Assembly (NCBI GenBank): GCA_015056815.1
Contig: SVFN01000008.1
Coordinates: 1-64,000, forward strand
Direction of reading: 5' to 3'
Source of the DNA: Lachnospiraceae bacterium
GTDB taxonomy: Bacteria > Bacillota > Clostridia > Lachnospirales > Lachnospiraceae
Length of the DNA: 64,000 nucleotides
A program made the position numbers and the translations under genes. This document shows, piece after piece, positions 51,089 through 60,618 of the stretch; position 1 is the first letter of the stretch; each line of letters opens with the position of its first letter. Under the pieces are notes generated by a model. It was given only the letters and a program-made list of their open reading frames with translations. It was not told where the DNA came from and did not search any database.

Positions 51089-51853
51089 TCACCCTCTGAA
51101 ATCAATATGCTGGCCTACGCTCTGTTCCTGCTCTGTCTGTACGGCGTTCATCCGTTCATTCTGTGCGAAATCACTGATCTTTTGCAAAAGCTGTTCCAGG
51201 CTCTCTGCCAAGATCACAATGGTATCCTCATCATCGACCGCTTCGCTTTCTTTCTTCTCTGCCCGTCTCGCCTCGATACGCTCTTTTACCTTTTTCTTCT
51301 CCGCTTTTTTCTCCTCGGCCTTTTTGTGTTCCTTCTTTTGTGCCTGCTTTTGCTCGATGCGCGCCTTCTGCTCACTGGAGGATTTCTTTAGGACGGCGAA
51401 AAGACTGCCGGTGCCGCCGTCGTTTACCTGCATGCCAAAGCCCTTTACTTCCACGCCCATGCTCTGCAGACTATTCTTCAGCTGACCTACCTTCGCGGAC
51501 GCATTCTCGATGATTCCCTCATACTGCCTGCGGAAATTCTCATCTTTTGCCATGCGTTCGATCTTGTCTTCATCGATCAGGACCACCATTTTATTCGGAT
51601 TGGCAAACCTGCCCGCCTGCGCTTTGGCGAACTCCTTCTGATCCCTTCCTACCAGCACAAATTCCATGTTGGAATATTTTTTCTTAAGCTCTTTGTAATA
51701 CTCTGCCGCCTCTTTGCTAAGCTCCGGCTTTCCAAAGGTCTTCCCATACTCTCCCTTCGTTTTCGCCGTCTCCTTCGTTCCCTTTACAGACTCTGCCGAG
51801 GTGGTCTGATACGCATTTTGCGTGGTAACTCCATCTGTGATCCCTGCCGCCAT
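51089..51853 (-). CDS. DUF6033-like protein
   Basis: About 254 residues, cytoplasmic. A polar start is followed by a conserved-looking domain (about 45-165): LSKEAAEYYKELKKKY, FVLVGRDQKE, VVLIDEDKIERMA, FRRQYEGIIENA, VKGFGMQVNDGGTGSLFAVL. A Lys/Glu/Ala-rich coiled coil (about 170-215) and an acidic tail follow. The domain matches, from memory, DUF6033 of Lachnospiraceae; function unknown. AGAGGAGG lies 7 nt before ATG 51853; the frame opens at 51892. Confidence 0.72.
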   Translation of the reverse strand: MAAGITDGVTTQNAYQTTSAESVKGTKETAKTKGEYGKTFGKPELSKEAAEYYKELKKKYSNMEFVLVGRDQKEFAKAQAGRFANPNKMVVLIDEDKIERMAKDENFRRQYEGIIENASAKVGQLKNSLQSMGVEVKGFGMQVNDGGTGSLFAVLKKSSSEQKARIEQKQAQKKEHKKAEEKKAEKKKVKERIEARRAEKKESEAVDDEDTIVILAESLEQLLQKISDFAQNERMNAVQTEQEQSVGQHIDFRG

Positions 51854-52345
51854 GGCTGCACCTCCTCTACTATTATCCATCCGCATTCGCACTCGTACTC
51901 CGATAGAATACTTCCTAAGCCCTAAGGCATATCACGAATTGTCGTATGCAAATCCATTCACAACTCAGAATCGTTTTCAAAAACATAAGGAAAATGCCGG
52001 ATAAAGAAAAGAATCCGAAGGATAAAAGAACCAGACAAATGAACCCTCAGCCACTACGCCACGGTTAAAACGATACTTATTTGAAAAAGCCCTTCATCCT
52101 TGAAGTATTTTCCTCAAATCCTTTTGAGAAATCTTGTTTTTGTCAGCATTCTGCACCGTCCGAAAAACGGACCTTCGAATGCTAACAATTACTGCTTATC
52201 TAATATATCGGGTTCTGTGGATGGATTGTTTATTGTCGCTTCTGTCCATAAATCAGATGGATATTTTGTGAAATATACCAACATCGTGAAGAATCGTGCT
52301 TATGTTACAATAAAGCCAAAGTCTTCTATTATAAAAAACGAAGAC
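51854..52345. other. Divergent intergenic region between the DUF6033-like and EAL genes
   Basis: 492 bp between divergent genes, so promoters for both must lie here. GCATA/TATGC arms flank CACGAATTGTCG near 51928. TATGTTACAAT near 52301-52311 looks like an extended -10 for the EAL gene. An open frame from TTG 52100 continues into the EAL gene but has no ribosome site. Nothing else recognised. Confidence 0.45.
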
Positions 52346-54088
52346 ATGAAAGAAATCTTTACCCGATTACATCTTAAGAAAGATACGGTGGCGTTTATGG
52401 AAAATAACACAAAACAAGTCATGGATTATACCTGGGAGACGATCAATCCCGCTTTGGAAAATATGAGTGCCTTATTTGATCTGGCGCGTCTGGTGGACGC
52501 CGAGGAATGCCGCGAGATCCATATTGACAAAGATGGGCTTTTGTCTTTTGGAAAGGAATGCTTTGCTGTCTGGAATGCCGACCACCGCTGTGCAGACTGC
52601 ACCAGCTTCAAGGCGTGCCATATGCACCATAAAAGCAGCCGTTCCGAATATTTTAACGGACAGAAATATGATATCCAGTCTGTTCCGATCCGGCTGACGC
52701 TTTCCGACGGCACGATCTATTCCTGCAATATGGAGCTGATCAATTTTCAAAAAGCAGATGCCAAAAACCTTTCTGCCGGCGAACTGCCCAAAGACGAGCT
52801 GGAAACCAGGGATTATCTCACGACACATGACACCCTGACCGGGCTTTTGAACTGGGACGGCTTCTGCCGCCATACCAGACAGCTCATTATGTCGGATCCG
52901 GACAAACCGCGCCTGATCATTTCCGCCAACATCCGCAATTTTAAACTGATCAACAGTCTGTTCGGACGTGATAAAGGCGACGAGATCCTGATCGAATTTT
53001 CCAGACTCCTGCTTACACTTTGTGAAAAAGACGGTGTCTGTGGCCGGAGTGCCAATGACATTTTTGCCATCTGTATCCCGCGGGACATTTACCGGGAAGA
53101 CCATTTGCTTGACAGTACCGTACAACTGAAGAAACTGTTGGACAGCTCCTCGTACCGTCTGTTCATTCATTTCGGAGTCTTCGCGATCACCAATCCGAAT
53201 CAACCGATCTCCATCATGTTTGACCGCTCCTACATGGCGCTGCAGTCCATCCGCAATAAGCATGACCGGACCATCGCATGGTTTGACGACTCCATGCTTC
53301 ATGCAGCCCTTCACGAACAGGGTATCATCAGTAACTTTGAACACAATCTGGAAAACGGACAGTTTGTGATCTATCTGCAGCCTCAGGTAAATCCGTCCGG
53401 ATACATCGAAGGCGCAGAATGTCTGGTGCGCTGGATCCTGCCGGACGGCAAAATGGTTCCGCCGTTTCAGTTTATCGGTATTTTAGAGCAGTCCGACCTG
53501 ATCGCTACCCTGGACCGGCATGTCTGGGAACTGGCGGTCAAACAGCTAGACTGGTGGAAGGATACGGAATTTAAAGATGTTTACCTTTCCGTCAATGTAT
53601 CCCCAAGGGATTTTTATTATATGGATGTCGCCGATACCATTACCTATCTGTGTCAGAAATACGATGTGCCGCCGAAGATGCTCCATGTAGAGATCACGGA
53701 AACGGCAATCGCGGACGAGATGCAGAACAACAAGGCCACGATTGCCATGCTGCAGCAAAACGGTTTTAAGGTAGAGATCGACGATTTCGGGAAAGGTTCC
53801 TCCTCCTTAAGTCTGTTAAAGGATATCAAGGCAGACGTGTTAAAGATCGATATGGGCTTTTTGCGGGAAAGTGAAAACAATGCCAGAGGCGCCATCATCA
53901 TCCGCGCCGTGATCGACCTTGCCGGCAAGCTTGGCATGGAAGTCATCACCGAAGGCGTTGAGACAGAGACGCAGTTTAAGAATCTCACGGAATATGGCTG
54001 TGACATGTTCCAGGGATACTATTTTTCCAAGCCGATCCCCGTCGCGGATTTCGAAAATCTTGTAAAGAAAAACCGTCAGGAAGCCTAA
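52346..54088 (+). CDS. Cys-motif sensor - degenerate GGDEF - EAL phosphodiesterase
   Basis: About 580 residues. The N-terminal PAS-like sensor region (about 45-150) has GKECFAVW and CADCTSFKAC, a Cys-rich motif shared by many Lachnospiraceae GGDEF proteins. A GGDEF domain (about 165-320) follows, but its signature reads GRSANDIF, so it should not make c-di-GMP. The C-terminal EAL domain (about 330-575) keeps ECLVRW, VNVSPRDF, EITET, DDFGKGSSSL, KIDMGFL, ITEGVET and QGYYFSKP, so c-di-GMP hydrolysis looks possible. The start is uncertain: ATG 52346 follows a -10-like TACAAT; the frame is open from TTG 52100. Plus strand, with its own terminator. Confidence 0.85.
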   Translation: MKEIFTRLHLKKDTVAFMENNTKQVMDYTWETINPALENMSALFDLARLVDAEECREIHIDKDGLLSFGKECFAVWNADHRCADCTSFKACHMHHKSSRSEYFNGQKYDIQSVPIRLTLSDGTIYSCNMELINFQKADAKNLSAGELPKDELETRDYLTTHDTLTGLLNWDGFCRHTRQLIMSDPDKPRLIISANIRNFKLINSLFGRDKGDEILIEFSRLLLTLCEKDGVCGRSANDIFAICIPRDIYREDHLLDSTVQLKKLLDSSSYRLFIHFGVFAITNPNQPISIMFDRSYMALQSIRNKHDRTIAWFDDSMLHAALHEQGIISNFEHNLENGQFVIYLQPQVNPSGYIEGAECLVRWILPDGKMVPPFQFIGILEQSDLIATLDRHVWELAVKQLDWWKDTEFKDVYLSVNVSPRDFYYMDVADTITYLCQKYDVPPKMLHVEITETAIADEMQNNKATIAMLQQNGFKVEIDDFGKGSSSLSLLKDIKADVLKIDMGFLRESENNARGAIIIRAVIDLAGKLGMEVITEGVETETQFKNLTEYGCDMFQGYYFSKPIPVADFENLVKKNRQEA

Positions 54089-54111
54089 GGGAAAACGGAA
54101 TATCAGAAAGG

Positions 54112-54150
54112 CAGTGCCGGAAACACAAGCAGCGTTTCCGGCACTGTTTT
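54112..54150 (+). terminator. Terminator of the EAL gene
   Basis: CAGTGCCGGAAA, loop, TTTCCGGCACTG, then TTTTAC. Confidence 0.88.
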
Positions 54151-54152
54151 AC

Positions 54153-56681
54153 TTACTCCTCAAAAATCCGTTTTAAACGTTTCTCCATCTTCTTCTGGTA
54201 ATGCAGATACCATCCTTTTTCTTCCCGTTCGCCGATCCTTCCAACCAAAAGCTCACTCTCATCACAAAGCTTTGCCAGCATTTTCGGTGTGACAGGCTCA
54301 CCGCCATAAATGATCTGCTCTTTGTATTTCATCGTCAGCGTTCCGTACATTCCCTCGGCATCCAGCCGTTTCCCAAATTCCGAAAGCGTTTCCGAATCCC
54401 TGCGCACCATTTGAAGCCTTGCAAGCAGTTGTAGGTTGCGCTCGTACAGCCAGGCGAACTGTTCTTCTGTCTCCATCCTTTTCACACGTCCCACCTGCCA
54501 GTACAGATAGCCCATGACGCAAAGCCATACAAGCAGGAATAAAAACAGGATTCCCAGCACGATCCGAAGTACCAGCCAAAGCCCTGCCATGATCACCTCA
54601 TCCCGATCCTCCGGCATCTGCCCGTCTGTTTCTTCCTCCGTCTCCTCCTTCTCCTGTGCCTGTGCAAGCTCTGTCTGCGCCATCTGATATCGCTCATAGT
54701 CTGCCGGACTCAAAGCGGTGCCGGTCTTTCCTTCTCCCAACTCCCACGGCGTATAGCGCCTGCTGCCGTATCCCGGCGTCGGCTCAAACGGGATCCAGCC
54801 GATTCCTTCAAAATAAACCTCCGGCCACGCATGGGCATCGCTCATGTAAACGGTCGTGTGCATATTGTTCTGCGCATAGGTACAAAAGCCCTGGCACAAT
54901 CTTGCCGGATATCCCTGTGACCGCGCCAAAAGCACAAACGCGGTCGCAAAATGGGTACAGTACCCTTCCTTCTTTTCCAACAGAAAATAGTCTAAAAAGT
55001 CGCTTTCACTTTTGACCTTTTTCGGTACTGCTTCCGGTGACTTCGTGTAGGTAAAGCCGGAAAGCGCCCGCTCGATCCGGACAAGTTTTTGCAGTTTCCC
55101 ACTGGCGTTTTCCATTTCTGTTGTCTTTTTGCTTTCGTTCTCCTGCGAGGTCTGTTTTTCAGACGTACTGTCTGACACCACCCGGACAGCGGCACTGTCT
55201 TTTTCTTCCCCTGGTTCTTCTTCCATCAAAATCCGGTCAAGCCAGCCCTGCACCTGCTCACTAAGCTGCGGCGCCTGTCCGTAGCGTTCCTTCATTCGTT
55301 CCCGATAGGCAAGAAGCTCCTCGTAAGAATACCTCCTACTCTTTCTGGACATACTGTAGCCCAGCTTTTCCCATTCCTTCTCATCTTCTTCATATCCCTG
55401 CTCCAGCAGTTCGTTGAAGACGGTCTGGTTAAGGTTCAACTGGTAATACCGTACCCCATATTCCGAACCATACCCCAGCATCTTTTCCTTGCGCCCGAAC
55501 AGCTTCTGCGGTTCTTCGATCTCCAACGTCTTTAACGGTGCAAACTGCATCGTGCTGTGGAAGTGCTCATAACGCACATTGGCTTTGGCATGAAACAGAT
55601 AATCACCGGTTCTTTTGTGCAGACACGCCACCGCATAGATGGTCTCCAATGCGTCCATGCGCACATCTTCGTCTGCCATACTCACACTGTTGTACCATTG
55701 TCTGCCGTCAAACTCCTGCCAGATCGTCCCGGTCAGATACAGATTGTCCTTCTGCTTTTTGTCAAAGGAAATATCCATATATGCATTGTCATTTCCGGAC
55801 ACCGTTTCATCCAGCCGGATCTCTCCTCGCAGTCCGTTCATATCCATCTGGAAATCTTCTTCCAGCTCGCTTTCGCGGTTGGCCGTCCACGCCGTGATCT
55901 GCGCCTCGATCCGCTCCTTTACGGACTTTAAGAGTTTCCATTCAAAAGGCTCCTCCTTATCCGGAAAAACAAGCAGTAAGAAAAGCAACACGACAAATAC
56001 CGGCGTCAGAAAGACCATGTACTCTCTATGGCGCTTCCATTCCTTTTTCTTTTCCAGAGGATCCTTTGTGTGCTCCCTGCCCTGCGCCTGTTTTTCCTCC
56101 CCCAGCGCGGTCACGGCCTGCCTCGCAAAGCATCTGTGCCAGATACTTACCAGCAGATAAATGAAAAGTCCCATGCCAAAGACAGCCCCCGCATGAAGGA
56201 CTTCGTATTCTTTGAAATAACTGACAGCAAAAGCCGCCACGATCCCCGCCGCAGCAGCACCAAGAAGCAGGGTAAACCGCTGCAGCACATTCCATGCCAA
56301 TACGGATAACCATGCCAGTGTGATCACCTGTATCAAAAAATAGCCTGCCGTCCACTGCGGATATTCCGTTCCCTTCCCGACAACCCATCTGCCATAGCTT
56401 GACCAGAATTCCACCACAGAAGAAGGGATCACAAGCATCTGAAACACAATTACGATCACCGGTGTCAGCACCGCCATCCACGCTCTGAGTCTGGTTTTCG
56501 CCAAAAGAAAGCAGACACCGGAAGCCACAGCCAAAACGGCGATCGGAAGATGGTAGCCTTTGAGCACAAAGATCCCCCAGTAATCATGTACGGTATAGTA
56601 GAGCGCCAAAAATAAAAGCAGCGCCGAAAAGAAGAAATAGCCAAAGTCACCTGCCCGTTTTCTGAAAAAGTCCAGACTCAT
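54153..56681 (-). CDS. TgpA-like membrane transglutaminase-type protease
   Basis: An 842-residue membrane protein. About six N-terminal helices (to about 250), then an extracytoplasmic region with a transglutaminase core: EGYCTHFATAFVLLAR near 574 (Cys), MSDAHAWPEVYF near 615 (His) and a following FEPTPGYG (Asp region lies before it). One more membrane helix (about 690-720) and a cytoplasmic DUF4129-like tail follow. A Ser/Lys/Glu-rich, probably disordered insert lies at about 490-530. The ATG overlaps the stop of the DUF58 gene. TgpA / DUF58 / MoxR genes are a widespread trio, thought to act in envelope protein handling. Confidence 0.88.
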   Translation of the reverse strand: MSLDFFRKRAGDFGYFFFSALLLFLALYYTVHDYWGIFVLKGYHLPIAVLAVASGVCFLLAKTRLRAWMAVLTPVIVIVFQMLVIPSSVVEFWSSYGRWVVGKGTEYPQWTAGYFLIQVITLAWLSVLAWNVLQRFTLLLGAAAAGIVAAFAVSYFKEYEVLHAGAVFGMGLFIYLLVSIWHRCFARQAVTALGEEKQAQGREHTKDPLEKKKEWKRHREYMVFLTPVFVVLLFLLLVFPDKEEPFEWKLLKSVKERIEAQITAWTANRESELEEDFQMDMNGLRGEIRLDETVSGNDNAYMDISFDKKQKDNLYLTGTIWQEFDGRQWYNSVSMADEDVRMDALETIYAVACLHKRTGDYLFHAKANVRYEHFHSTMQFAPLKTLEIEEPQKLFGRKEKMLGYGSEYGVRYYQLNLNQTVFNELLEQGYEEDEKEWEKLGYSMSRKSRRYSYEELLAYRERMKERYGQAPQLSEQVQGWLDRILMEEEPGEEKDSAAVRVVSDSTSEKQTSQENESKKTTEMENASGKLQKLVRIERALSGFTYTKSPEAVPKKVKSESDFLDYFLLEKKEGYCTHFATAFVLLARSQGYPARLCQGFCTYAQNNMHTTVYMSDAHAWPEVYFEGIGWIPFEPTPGYGSRRYTPWELGEGKTGTALSPADYERYQMAQTELAQAQEKEETEEETDGQMPEDRDEVIMAGLWLVLRIVLGILFLFLLVWLCVMGYLYWQVGRVKRMETEEQFAWLYERNLQLLARLQMVRRDSETLSEFGKRLDAEGMYGTLTMKYKEQIIYGGEPVTPKMLAKLCDESELLVGRIGEREEKGWYLHYQKKMEKRLKRIFEE

Positions 56682-57886
56682 TCGATCAGCCTCCCTTCCA
56701 CCGTAAAGGGTATTACCAATAGATCCGAAAGCCGTTTTGCATCTTCCTTCCTGTCTGACGGAAGACAGATCGTCAGCTCAGTCCCGTCCTCCGGCAGCCC
56801 GCCGATTATCCCGGCGTCCTGCTCTGTCAGCTTTTGCAGAAACAGAATCACCTTTCTGCGGTCGGACATGCGCCTGCACTGCGTCACAAATTCCTGCAGT
56901 CCGTCCCTTTCCGGATTCCTTTGAAAATGAATCTCCTTCAATTCCTCATAGAGGTCCTCGAAATCTCCAAACCGTGTAACATCCTTTTGCACCGTCTCTC
57001 CCATTCCGGACGCTCCCGCCTGCTCGTAAAATACCGTGACCGGCTGGCGGTTTTCCATATAATACTGTGAAAACGCCAGTACCAGCTCCAAAAGTCTGTT
57101 TTCGATCGGAAGATACTCTGCCATTTCCTCACTTTCCCGTCTGGTATCCAAATACAGCACCACTCCGGTCGGCTGTTCCCCGGTGAAGATCCTCGTCTTC
57201 AACTTCCCGGTCGCAGCCGTTGCATTCCAGTGGATCCTCCGAAGACTGTCCCCGCTTTCATACTCGCGCACCAACATATCCGGCTCATCCCAGAGCTGAC
57301 GGTTCTCCTGTTTCTGCCATACCGAAAATTCCTCGTCATATTTCAGCTCATCCGCTGCCGGAATCCGTGGATTTACGATCGCCTCCAAAAGACTGGGCAG
57401 TTTATAGGTCAGCGTAAATGTCCCCAGATAATCTGTGAGGATCAGTTTCGAAACGCCCACCATATAGGTGCCTCTGTATTTACAGATCATATTTGTCTCA
57501 TAACGGCATGCTTCTCCGGGGAGCAGTTCAAATTTTGTCCGGGACAGAAGCTTTTCCACATAAGAAAAATCAGAGAACAATACCACTCTGACACTGCTTG
57601 CCGCCAGAAACCCTTCATTGCGCAGGATCAGAGAGTACCCCATCGGCTCTCCCGCCGTCATCACTCTGCTTGACAGGCTCTGTGAGATGCGAAGCCTGAA
57701 CAGGACTGCAAACAGATACAGATAGGATACCACCGGTATGGAGGATACAAAAAAGAAGAAGCCATAGCTGACAGCTCCTCCTTTATTGGACACACAAATA
57801 ACAGAAGTGATCCAGAGCACAAGCCACAGGATCCTTCTTACCCGTGAACCGAATTCTTCACTTGTATCCGTTCTTTTCCATTTCAT
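56678..57886 (-). CDS. DUF58-domain membrane protein
   Basis: A 402-residue protein: two N-terminal membrane helices (about 18-65), a beta-rich segment, then the DUF58 motif REYESGDSLRRIHWNATA near 215-235 and a von Willebrand A-like end. Overlaps MoxR upstream and the TgpA-like gene downstream, each by ATGA. In this trio the DUF58 protein probably binds the MoxR ATPase. Confidence 0.88.
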   Translation of the reverse strand: MKWKRTDTSEEFGSRVRRILWLVLWITSVICVSNKGGAVSYGFFFFVSSIPVVSYLYLFAVLFRLRISQSLSSRVMTAGEPMGYSLILRNEGFLAASSVRVVLFSDFSYVEKLLSRTKFELLPGEACRYETNMICKYRGTYMVGVSKLILTDYLGTFTLTYKLPSLLEAIVNPRIPAADELKYDEEFSVWQKQENRQLWDEPDMLVREYESGDSLRRIHWNATAATGKLKTRIFTGEQPTGVVLYLDTRRESEEMAEYLPIENRLLELVLAFSQYYMENRQPVTVFYEQAGASGMGETVQKDVTRFGDFEDLYEELKEIHFQRNPERDGLQEFVTQCRRMSDRRKVILFLQKLTEQDAGIIGGLPEDGTELTICLPSDRKEDAKRLSDLLVIPFTVEGRLIE

Positions 57887-58881
57887 ACCGGCACCCTCAC
57901 ACGGCTCAATACTTCCAGCAAAACCTTATCCGTCCGCGCACGCTGTCTTTTCGCCTCCGTGGTCAGAATTGTTCTGTGTGCCAGCACCGGGATTACCAGG
58001 GTTTTTACGTCATCCGGCGTCACATAATCCCGTTTCTGCAAAAAGGCTCGCGCCTGAGATGCTTTCATCAGCGCCAGATATGCTCTGGTACTTCCGCCAA
58101 GCCGGAAGCGCTCCTCCGTCCTGGTCGCCGTGATGATATCTTCGATGTATGCCAAAACCTGTTCGGATACCTTTACCTGCGTCACCATTTTTTTGCATTC
58201 GAAAAGATCCGCTGCCGTCATCACGGGATCCGGAAAAACTGTCCCCACAGTATTCCCTCCGTTTCCCGGTGTCTGACCACCGTTTTGCCAGACAAGCTCT
58301 GCCTCCTTCTGCTCTTTCAAAAGGGCATGGCGCGCGATCAGAAGCTCCTGCTCTCTCTCCGGGTAGCCTAACGACAGTTTCATCATAAAACGATCCATCT
58401 GCGCCTCCGGCAGAGGATACGTCCCCATATATTCGATCGGATTTTCTGTGGCGATCACCATAAAGGGCGCCGGAAGCGGATAGCTTTTGCCGTCAACGCT
58501 CACCTGCCCCTCCGCCATGACTTCCAAAAGGCTCGACTGCGTCTTGGGCTGCGTCCGGTTGATCTCGTCCGCAAGAAGGATCTGGTTCATCACCGCCCCC
58601 TGTTTCCAGTGAAACTCTCCGGTCTTCATATCATAAACATTCACGCCCACCACATCACTGGGCAGTGTATCCGGTGTGAACTGCACTCTGCCAAGGCTTA
58701 ATCCTGCCGCACCCGCTAAAACCTTCGCTAACGTTGTCTTGCCGATACCGGGGACATCCTCCAAAAGTACATGACCACCCGCAAACAGACAGGTCAGCAG
58801 ATGTTCAATGACTTCTTCCTTGCCGATAAATTCTTCATGTATCGCTTTCTTGAACAATAATATCTTATCCCAGTGATCCAT
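57883..58881 (-). CDS. MoxR-family AAA+ ATPase
   Basis: A 332-residue AAA+ ATPase: Walker A EDVPGIGKTTLAK (about 37-50), Walker B LLADEINR, sensor-1 ATENPIEYMGTYPLPEAQMDRF, and a lid domain with GGSTRAYLALMKASQA. MoxR proteins act as chaperones for metal or complex assembly, usually with DUF58/VWA partners. AAGGAG lies 9 nt before ATG 58881; the frame opens at 58947. First gene of the three-gene operon. Confidence 0.93.
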   Translation of the reverse strand: MDHWDKILLFKKAIHEEFIGKEEVIEHLLTCLFAGGHVLLEDVPGIGKTTLAKVLAGAAGLSLGRVQFTPDTLPSDVVGVNVYDMKTGEFHWKQGAVMNQILLADEINRTQPKTQSSLLEVMAEGQVSVDGKSYPLPAPFMVIATENPIEYMGTYPLPEAQMDRFMMKLSLGYPEREQELLIARHALLKEQKEAELVWQNGGQTPGNGGNTVGTVFPDPVMTAADLFECKKMVTQVKVSEQVLAYIEDIITATRTEERFRLGGSTRAYLALMKASQARAFLQKRDYVTPDDVKTLVIPVLAHRTILTTEAKRQRARTDKVLLEVLSRVRVPV

Positions 58882-58924
58882 ACGCGTCTTCTCCTTTTTC
58901 ACAAAAGAATCATTATTAAACACT

Positions 58925-58953
58925 ATTATACTATGAATGATCACCAAAATACA
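58925..58953 (-). promoter_or_regulatory. Candidate promoter of the MoxR operon
   Basis: Minus strand TATAAT (58925-58930) with a weak TGTATT 17 bp upstream. Confidence 0.45.
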
Positions 58954-58960
58954 GTGCTTT

Positions 58961-59599
58961 TTACTTTATAAGCTCTGCTCCCCGCAGGGTACAGTATTGA
59001 TAGCCGTTTTCTTCATAGGTGTCAAACACGCCCGTAACGGTCACTTCCGATCCTTCCGGCGGGTAGAGCTTGTCTGTCGTCTCAAATTCGATTCCCTGGG
59101 AACAGCAGGCGGTGGCGTCTGCGATGACACAGGCATAATAGTCCTGCCCATTGTCTGTATCATGATACACACTCATCGTACCACTCATTTTGACCGTCTT
59201 TCCCATATACTGATCCGGATTGACCATCATATTGCTGACCTCCGAGTAGACCATGGTAGAAGAAAGCGTCGTCAGGTCGACATCGATCCCTTCGGTCGTA
59301 CCGAGTTCTGTCTGTTCACTATCCCCCACTGCCTCTGCCGAATCCGGATTTTGTGACGTTTCCCCATCTGCTGCCGACAGGGATTCTGTCCCATCTTCCT
59401 TTTCATCGTCCGAAGCATCCGCATTGCTCTGTGATGCTCCCTCCGTTTCTGCCTCTGCCATTCCCTGCTGCAAAACCTCCTGCACTCCGGTTGTCTGGTC
59501 TGAAACCTTAGAAGCAGCTGTCTGCCCTCCGCCACAGCCGGTGGCGAGACTGAGCATACCGATACACAATACAATTCCCAATCGATTTGTTTTACACAT
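58961..59599 (-). CDS. OB-fold-like lipoprotein of the zinc-uptake locus
   Basis: A 212-residue lipoprotein: signal peptide with SLATGC lipobox, acidic Ser/Glu-rich linker (about 25-95), then a small beta domain (about 100-212) with MVNPDQYMGKTVKMSGT, YACVIADATACCSQGIEF and GSEVTVTGVFDTY. The double Cys and fold resemble the C-terminal part of YcgQ/TIGR03943 proteins, which are linked to zinc limitation in Bacillus. AAGGA lies 6 nt before ATG 59599. It follows znuB by 185 bp. It may pass metal to the cluster; that is inference. Confidence 0.65.
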   Translation of the reverse strand: MCKTNRLGIVLCIGMLSLATGCGGGQTAASKVSDQTTGVQEVLQQGMAEAETEGASQSNADASDDEKEDGTESLSAADGETSQNPDSAEAVGDSEQTELGTTEGIDVDLTTLSSTMVYSEVSNMMVNPDQYMGKTVKMSGTMSVYHDTDNGQDYYACVIADATACCSQGIEFETTDKLYPPEGSEVTVTGVFDTYEENGYQYCTLRGAELIK

Positions 59600-59784
59600 A
59601 TTATTTCCTTTCCCATCCAAAGTCACGGGTGTGATTCTCCGTATCTTCCAAATACATCCGTATAAATACCATCTGTTTCCCGCATATGGGGGCGTCCAAT
59701 CCGGTTGTTATTTAATGTAACCATTTCTACTTTTTCCCGACAAATGGTAGTCTCCTACTTGGTACTATTTACGTCTTTTTCGTA

Positions 59785-60618
59785 TTATTTCATCGTCTTC
59801 CCGATCAGGAAACAGACAAAGAATACTGCCACATCCACTGCAACAATCGTGGAGCCAACCGGCGTCCCCGCCAGTATCGAGATAATGATCCCCGAAAATG
59901 CACTTACCACCGAAAGTACCGCTGAGCAAATGGTTACCCGCTTAAAGCTGTGAAACAGCCTCATCGCCGACAATGCCGGAAAGATTACCAGCGCGGAGAT
60001 CAAAAGGGAGCCGACCAGATTCATGGCTAACACAATGATCACCGCCACTACCACCGCGATCAGCAGATTATACTTGTCTACCTTTGTCCCCGCCGATCTC
60101 GCAAAGTTCTCGTCAAAGGTAACGGCAAAAATCTTATTATAAAACCATACAAAGATCCCGACAACAATCAGTGACAGAGCCACGCAAAGAACCACTTCTC
60201 CGATCGTCAGTGTCAGGATGGAGGTAGAGCCAAACAACGTACTGCATACATCGCCCGACAGATTCGTCGAAGTAGAGAATATATTCATCAAAAGATACCC
60301 AAACGCCAGGGCTCCCACAGAGATCATGGCGATTGCCGCATCTCCCTTTATCTTCGTGTTCTGTCCCGTCCTAAGAAGCAGCACTGCACTTAAGATCGTG
60401 ACCGGCATGACCACCCACATCTGATTGGTCAGATTCAGCACGCTTGCGATCGCCATGGCGCCGAATGCCACATGGGATAACCCGTCCCCGATAAAGGAGA
60501 ACCGTTTCAATACTAACGTCACTCCCAACAGGGAAGAGCATAAGGCGATCAGCACGCCCACGATCAGTGCGTAACGCACAAACGGATATTGTAAATACAT
60601 ACCAAGTGTCTCTATCAT
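59785..60618 (-). CDS. znuB: Zinc/manganese ABC transporter permease
   Basis: A 277-residue polytopic permease of the ABC-3 family (ZnuB/MntB). Seen: eight or so hydrophobic helices, GDGLSHVAFGA near the N-terminus and SLLISALVIFPALSAM. It forms the membrane channel for the metal delivered by ZnuA. Start overlaps znuC by ATGA. Confidence 0.9.
   Translation of the reverse strand: MIETLGMYLQYPFVRYALIVGVLIALCSSLLGVTLVLKRFSFIGDGLSHVAFGAMAIASVLNLTNQMWVVMPVTILSAVLLLRTGQNTKIKGDAAIAMISVGALAFGYLLMNIFSTSTNLSGDVCSTLFGSTSILTLTIGEVVLCVALSLIVVGIFVWFYNKIFAVTFDENFARSAGTKVDKYNLLIAVVVAVIIVLAMNLVGSLLISALVIFPALSAMRLFHSFKRVTICSAVLSVVSAFSGIIISILAGTPVGSTIVAVDVAVFFVCFLIGKTMK

Noticed and set aside
52472-53344. 290-codon open frame on the minus strand inside the EAL gene
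   Set aside because: It is antisense to a well-supported coding region, lacks any family motif and has no ribosome site of note.
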